Positions 59,301 through 64,000 of a DNA stretch of 64,000 nt are shown here, piece after piece. Positions within the stretch are counted from its first letter, which is position 1. Every line of letters begins with the position of its first letter. A program made the translations under genes and the position numbers. Source of the stretch: Owenia fusiformis (Eukaryota > Annelida > Polychaeta > Sabellida > Oweniidae); the NCBI GenBank assembly GCA_903813345.2, contig CAIIXF020000008.1, forward strand, positions 29,700,005 through 29,764,004, read 5' to 3'. Under the pieces are notes generated by a model. That model saw only the letters and a program-made list of their open reading frames with translations. It searched no databases and had not been told where the DNA came from.

Positions 59301-62300
59301 AGTAATCTAGGAGAAAAACATTACAATATAACAAGGCATTAACATGCAAAATATCACCACCTGCTATTTATTACAGACAATGTTATTTGTTTGATGCTGA
59401 GCCCTAAACACGAAGTTTGAGACTAACGATATGGGGCTACTTCAGGTGGTGACATAATAAATAAAAACATTTTTTAGGCTTGATTTTTTCTGGAATATCG
59501 ATTGAAGTGAATGAAGGGACCATGAGAATGTCAGATTTCTACATTAAATATGACGATTAACCTCTTGAATCCCAGACTCTAAAATCGGTTGAAACCAGAG
59601 AATTTTTCATTTTTGCCACCTTTTGACATTTTACTATATACGTATAGAATTTTGGATGCTCAACTTAGTAAAATTAGTCGGCAGAGATAATTTCTACACA
59701 TTTTAAAACAATTTTTGTGTAAATTGGTCAAAAATTGTTCAAATAAGAGCAATTTTAGTGAAAAAATTGTGAAGGATTTTCTTGTCACTCTGGGTTTCAA
59801 GGTCCTTTCTGAGGTGACGAGAAATCTCGTCAGTCCAGGTAGTCAAGAGGTTAAGATTAATATTACTAGTTAATATTTATTTGGCCAGGATGTCAGAATT
59901 CCTGGTGCCCTCTAATAAGTAAAAAACCTTTGTAATGCCACTTACCCATGGCGATGATTCAACCGCTTCAGTCTGAGCTCACTACAATTCAGCTGGGCCA
60001 ACCCAACGATGAGGCCAGCAAATGTTCCATGCCCAAAATCTATCCTCTTTCCAGTATAATCCAGCCTTATAGGCACATCAGGGGAGAACACAAAACATCT
60101 TGAAAAAAATACTTAATAATCTGATTTTCTTGAAATTAAAGAACTTTATTAACCAGACTAAATGTGCAGTCTTTCCAACCATAATAAAATTTGAGAAACA
60201 TACAATGTGGTACATATTTTATAGAATAATCATTTGTGTCTTACATTAAACTTTGTCTGACAAATAGTTATAAATAACATTTACAAAAAATTCTTTAAAA
60301 GTCAAACATTTGTCATAACCTAAGGACATGCACACATTTTAATCCTCAAATTTTTTCAATACAATATTCAGTCTGAAATAGTGCTTAATTATTAATAATT
60401 ACAAATCAATAAATTTCTAAATATGGCATTACTTGAAATAAACAGGTGCATCATGGGAAGCGACATCATCTGTGCTATTGGCACTTTCTCCCATATTTTC
60501 TTGCATTTCATCAAACTGTATCAGGAATTCCTGGGGGTCCTCTTGGGGGGAATCAGGGGATGGTTCCCCTACCATCATTATAGGTGTATTCATAGGTGGT
60601 AATGACTTTGTGGGCGGAGTTCTTGGTGTGGGCGGGGTTTTTTGATGTTGATTTACATCTGGGGGCGAAGCTGAAAGAACTGTCGGGGAGGAGTCATCTT
60701 CATTTTTTCCAGTTAAAGATGAGAAAAACTGACGGAAGAACATCAAAGCATCCTGAAGTAAAAAGAACATTTCATGTTATTTTATAAAATACTCTCCTTT
60801 ACTCAGTTTAGAAAGTGAAATTACATACAAGCTGACATGGAAAGAGACATTAAAAGAGCCTAAGCAGCATTAAAATACATATATCCTGATCTAGATTCTT
60901 AAATTTGGAATTAGTATTTTATGTTTTACCAGACCTTATTTCAGAAATGAATGCAGGTTAATCAATACATGGGTTTCCTATCATCAGGGTCAGAGATTAC
61001 ACAGTTTCTCCAAACCATGTTCAAGATCACATTTAGAGGTCAAGGTTATTGAAAATATGTGTATTATTTTGGACACCTCAGCCTCTCTCTTGTAGCCTAT
61101 TGATGATTAATGAAGGCAAGAAAAAATATATATATTTATTCAAATATTATTAATATTTCAAGACCAACCTGATCTACATTGAGTCTTAGAGGGAGTAGCG
61201 CCACCTTTAGTGAGCATTCTTGGGGCGCTAACTTTGGATTGGGGCGCACGTGTAGAGCCTTTATTACAACCTGGAGAATAGAAAGGTTAAACTAGACAGT
61301 CGTTAAATGAATCAAATAACTTAATGATTCAGTAGAAACATTCCTCCCAGTTTTTTTCAAGCTGAAATGATTTTTTGTTACTTCATTACTTTTGTTTTTA
61401 AAGTGAGAATTCTACTCTCAAAAGCTATTTGTGTTTTGTTGAATTACACAGCATTTGTTCATGATACATGTACAAAGTTTATGAAAAATGTGCATAAATC
61501 TTGAAGAACTCACCATATTTGCGTGTGATTGTCTAGGGCAGGTCTCACTCGCATACTGATATAAGAATTTATTGATCTGGGAGTGGCCAATTCGATCTCT
61601 GATCTCAACCTCGTTGATCAAGAGGATCTGACGGGATGCTTGCTCTGTGTGCTCAGGGAATGTTTCAAATTGCATTCTCACCTGAAGTTATTGAATTGAG
61701 AATCAGTAGGAATTGGAAATAAAACGAAAAACAAAAAGAGTGGAACAGTTAATACTGTAGAAAAGCAAGTCTATTTTTTTAAATTATTTATATGCAGAGA
61801 ATTATTCTAAATATGTACTAAAGTATTTATCATATCATCCTCAGTTCCCCTATAGGGTTATGCATTATATTGCTACCTTATCTAATTATTTATATGGAGA
61901 GAATTAACAATTTTCTCCCAAGAATGTGTAATTTTTTTTTTTATTCAGATAAATTTATTTCATTACAAGATATAACATTGTATCTCATACTTGAGTGGGT
62001 TTGGGGTAGATATCACCCGGGAATATATAGCATATCTGAGGAGCGGGCAGGATATATAATATATGTCCCGCTCCAGGGCAAATGCGGGCAGATATAATAT
62101 ATCCATCCCGCTCCCGGGAATTTTTCAAAAGTTTTAAAAATTTAAAAAAATTAGCATTTGAAAGTTTAAAATTTATTAAAAAGTTTAAACTGTTAAATGT
62201 TACAATTTCATTGTATTGAACTATTTAAGGAATATTACGAAAATGTTAAATACAAATTGTGCTTTTACAGTATAGGCCTATCTTGTCATTTAAAAAAGGT

Positions 62301-63325
62301 GGAACCCCAAACCAACTTAAGTATGAGATACACCAGTTATGTACGATCGGTTTTGGATATAGGGTATATCCCTCGGGAAATATTTATATCTCCCCTTTGT
62401 CCCTTCGGTCCCTCGGGATGATATAAATAAATTCCTCAGGATATAACCTATATCCAAAACCTCCCAGTACATAACCCTTATATACATCCCTTCAATCGCC
62501 CAATGGCATTATAGAAGGGTACAGTAAGATTATACAAATACAATATGAATAAGGTCAAGGGGGTTAATACTGCACTTGAGGTTGACCATGGTATTTCCCA
62601 AAAATGTGTAATAAAGTACCTGTATTTATCATATTGTCTGCAGTTCCTCTTGTATAAAACATATTGTTCCAACTTTACCTCTATTAAATATCCATATACC
62701 ATATTATTCCCTGGACTTCCTCAAAGTTCTTACTTTATTTAGATGTAGCTCCATTAGGGTGTCTATATCCCTACCAGGTCCCCCTCTGGCTTGCCACCCT
62801 AACTTGTCCCCACTGCCCTTATAAGGGTTATGGCCTATTGTAATTGGGTCAGACCTAAAAAATGTTTTCAGATATAGAAATAAATCAGTTCACATTGTGA
62901 AAATACTCAATGAATCCAAACAGGTTTGAAACATTTTCATACAATGAATACAGAAAATTGAGATACTTGAAAACATTGGCATGATATATTGAAAGCCATG
63001 TTGTTCCTCATTGAGTAGCTGGGCATTGCGCTTCATAAATTGTTTTGTGGACTCGAATCAGATGTTTTAACCAACCAGGGAACAGTATTACCTTTGGTTT
63101 GAGTAGCGACTTGCATAATAGTTGGGCATTTTGGCTTAATCGAATCTATCTCAATTGATTTATGGTTTGAAGTATGATGTTTCAATCAAATATCTTTCTT
63201 ACCTTTGATTTGAGTAGCGTATCGGGGAATTGTGCTTCACTTTTTTCCTGTGTAATGAATCTTTATCACCGAAATCACTTCCACCATACATGCACCACAC
63301 AAGTGACATCTCTTTAAGAGTATAT
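56359..63325 (-). CDS. ATG2: Autophagy-related protein 2, C-terminal part
   Basis: Minus-strand exons: 63325-63203, 61681-61514, 61270-61169, 60752-60433, 60098-59946, 59306-59185, 58783-58629, 57948-57805, 57033-56877 and 56429-56359 (TAA at 56361-56359). From 61681 down all phases agree. Diagnostic blocks: MYGGSDFG, INKFLYQYASE, LLPLRLNVDQ, PIRLDYTGKRIDFGHGT, LAQLNCSELRLKRL, LGGVGPMHSLVQLVQGLKDL, DGRIVRGLQRGA, DLREGVTNAYHLVRE, TEATSNVLGGMRNQ. ATG2 is the large lipid-transfer protein joining ER and growing autophagosome. Exon 60752-60433 is a Pro/Ser-rich loop. The 63-kb exon ends in phase 2 while the next begins in phase 0, so a short exon between them is missing or mis-placed. The N-terminal majority lies beyond 64000. 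Confidence 0.92.
56470..56690. repeat. Possible pogo/Tigger-like fragment
   Basis: GTAAAATCTGTAAAGTGGAACA followed by TGTGGAACACCTCC and GTAGAACACTTC resembles the terminal repeats of pogo/Tigger-type transposons. Similar strings appear near 57333-57500 and 58197-58275. Boundaries are uncertain. Confidence 0.35.
57020..57175. repeat. 52-bp array containing a splice acceptor
   Basis: Three copies at 52-bp spacing (57022, 57074, 57126). On the minus strand each carries CCTGATTTTAG|GGTATAAGTGAA, the acceptor and first 12 bases of the ATG2 exon 57033-56877. Only the copy at the exon continues into coding sequence. Confidence 0.93.
58280..58640. repeat. ~41-bp array containing a splice donor
   Basis: About nine copies of CCATTACCTGGATTAACATG plus GTGGAAATGACAACAAATGAA. 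On the minus strand each unit reads AATCCAG|GTAATGG, the last seven bases of the ATG2 exon ending at 58629 plus its donor. Confidence 0.95.
61980..62115. repeat. CCCGGGA/GCGGGC-rich repeat
   Basis: Contains CACCCGGGAATATATAG and CCATCCCGCTCCCGGGAA as inverted ends around GATATATAATATAT segments. Probably a small MITE related to the hairpin at 62337. Lies in an ATG2 intron. Confidence 0.45.
62337..62475. repeat. Hairpin repeat in ATG2 intron
   Basis: TATGTAC, GGTTTTGGATATAGG and TATATCC on the left pair with GGATATA, CCTATATCCAAAACC and GTACATA on the right. About 139 bp, non-coding. Confidence 0.8.
63010..63202. repeat. Tandem copies of an ATG2 exon end and donor
   Basis: On the minus strand the true CGCTACTCAAATCAAAG|GTAAGA at 63203 is followed about 110 bp downstream by CGCTACTCAAACCAAAG|GTAATA (63091) and, more decayed, by CAGCTACTCAATGAGG near 63020. 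The intervening TGATGTTT..AATCAAA strings are also shared. Confidence 0.8.
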
Positions 63326-63465
63326 CTGCAAAACAGAGAACTTTAATTCTGCAAAATAGAGAACCTTTTAGAGTATATATGCAAAACAGAGAATCCTTAA
63401 TCTGCTAAATAGAGAACCTTTTTGAGTATGTCTGCAAAATAGAGAACCTTGCAAAATAGAGAGAT
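63315..63465. repeat. ~30-bp array containing a splice acceptor
   Basis: On the minus strand the true acceptor TCTCTGTTTTGCAG|ATATACTCTTAAAG is preceded by copies such as TCTCTATTTTGCAG|ACATACTCAAAAAG and TCTCTGTTTTGCAT|ATATACTCTAAAAG. It abuts the ATG2 exon 63325-63203. Confidence 0.88.
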
Positions 63466-64000
63466 TTAAATTATTCTCAATAAATCAAACTATTGTTTAT
63501 AATCATATCTGTTATCTTCATTATTAGAATTTCTTTCGAGGAAGGTAATTTGGAAGATTAAAGCTACGTGAAAACAAGATACATCTGAGAGCAGGGAGGA
63601 CGGGAGGTATAACTGAGTGGGAGGAGCTTTCAGCTGACAATAAAAGACAAAACAGTAAAATGGGAGGAGTTTCAGCTGAGTGGGAGGAGCTAAAACTGAA
63701 TGAAAGGAATAACAGTTAAGAGTAAATTGTTACAGCCACGGGGCAGGTAAACAGGTGAGTGGGAAGAAGTTCCAACCAAGTGAGAACACCTGAAATTATG
63801 TTACAGATGCAAAACACCAACCATCGAACACCAACCACTGAGTTCCGAACACCATCCACAAAAAAAAGTTGGAGACCATAACAATATGTCATCACTTGTG
63901 ATAAGGTGACATAAAATTACAGACAAAGGGGAGCTAGAGATCAGTGGGAAGAACTTAAGATGAGTGGGAGGAGTTACACATCTGAGTGCAAGGATTTAGA
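63466..64000. repeat. GTGGGAGGAG-rich degenerate repeat
   Basis: Irregular copies of GAGTGGGAGGAGCT/TTCAGCTGA between about 63610 and 63990, the last near the window end. No exon recognised; it lies in ATG2 intron sequence. Confidence 0.5.

Overview
The window is nuclear DNA of a multicellular animal. Genes are split by GT-AG introns, intergenic DNA is AT-rich and full of transposon relics, and the protein families (ATG2, RRP15, TRIM-like B-box/NHL, copper type II monooxygenase) are metazoan. The temptin-copper monooxygenase fusion, the Ngaro-type retrotransposon and the B-box/NHL genes with single coding exons fit a marine invertebrate, perhaps a mollusc or other lophotrochozoan. The species cannot be fixed from the sequence alone.

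Layout. 0.4-3.9 kb: minus-strand, multi-exon SAM methyltransferase-like gene, perhaps with a first exon at 13.1 kb. 4.5-11.6 kb: decayed Ngaro (DIRS-order) tyrosine-recombinase retrotransposon with split direct repeats, and a ~1 kb mariner-type element nested in its last repeat. 13.5-18.2 kb: plus-strand RRP15 in four exons, its first intron filled by minisatellite-bearing transposons. 20.2-22.1 kb and 26.5-30.6 kb: two related plus-strand NHL genes, the first NHL-only and cysteine-rich, the second with two B-boxes, coiled coil and NHL. 31-35.3 kb: damaged minus-strand LINE. 39.2-55.2 kb: plus-strand, eight-exon secreted temptin-copper monooxygenase gene, its introns holding several transposons. 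56.4-63.3 kb: minus-strand C-terminal part of ATG2, continuing beyond the window.

The retained genes are mostly unrelated housekeeping or secretory functions and do not form a pathway. Only the two NHL genes are obvious paralogues. The methyltransferase and RRP15 may share a divergent promoter if the 13.1-kb exon is real.

The most unusual pattern is that many introns carry tandem arrays whose units include a copy of the neighbouring splice site and a few exon bases. Eight exon-intron junctions in three genes show it (near 3701, 41754, 44459, 45502, 57033, 58629, 63203 and 63325). Also notable are several TIR families with 5-bp target duplications, three ~1-kb TA-flanked elements with related termini, and a 3.9-kb element studded with a TCACGCACGTTA motif.
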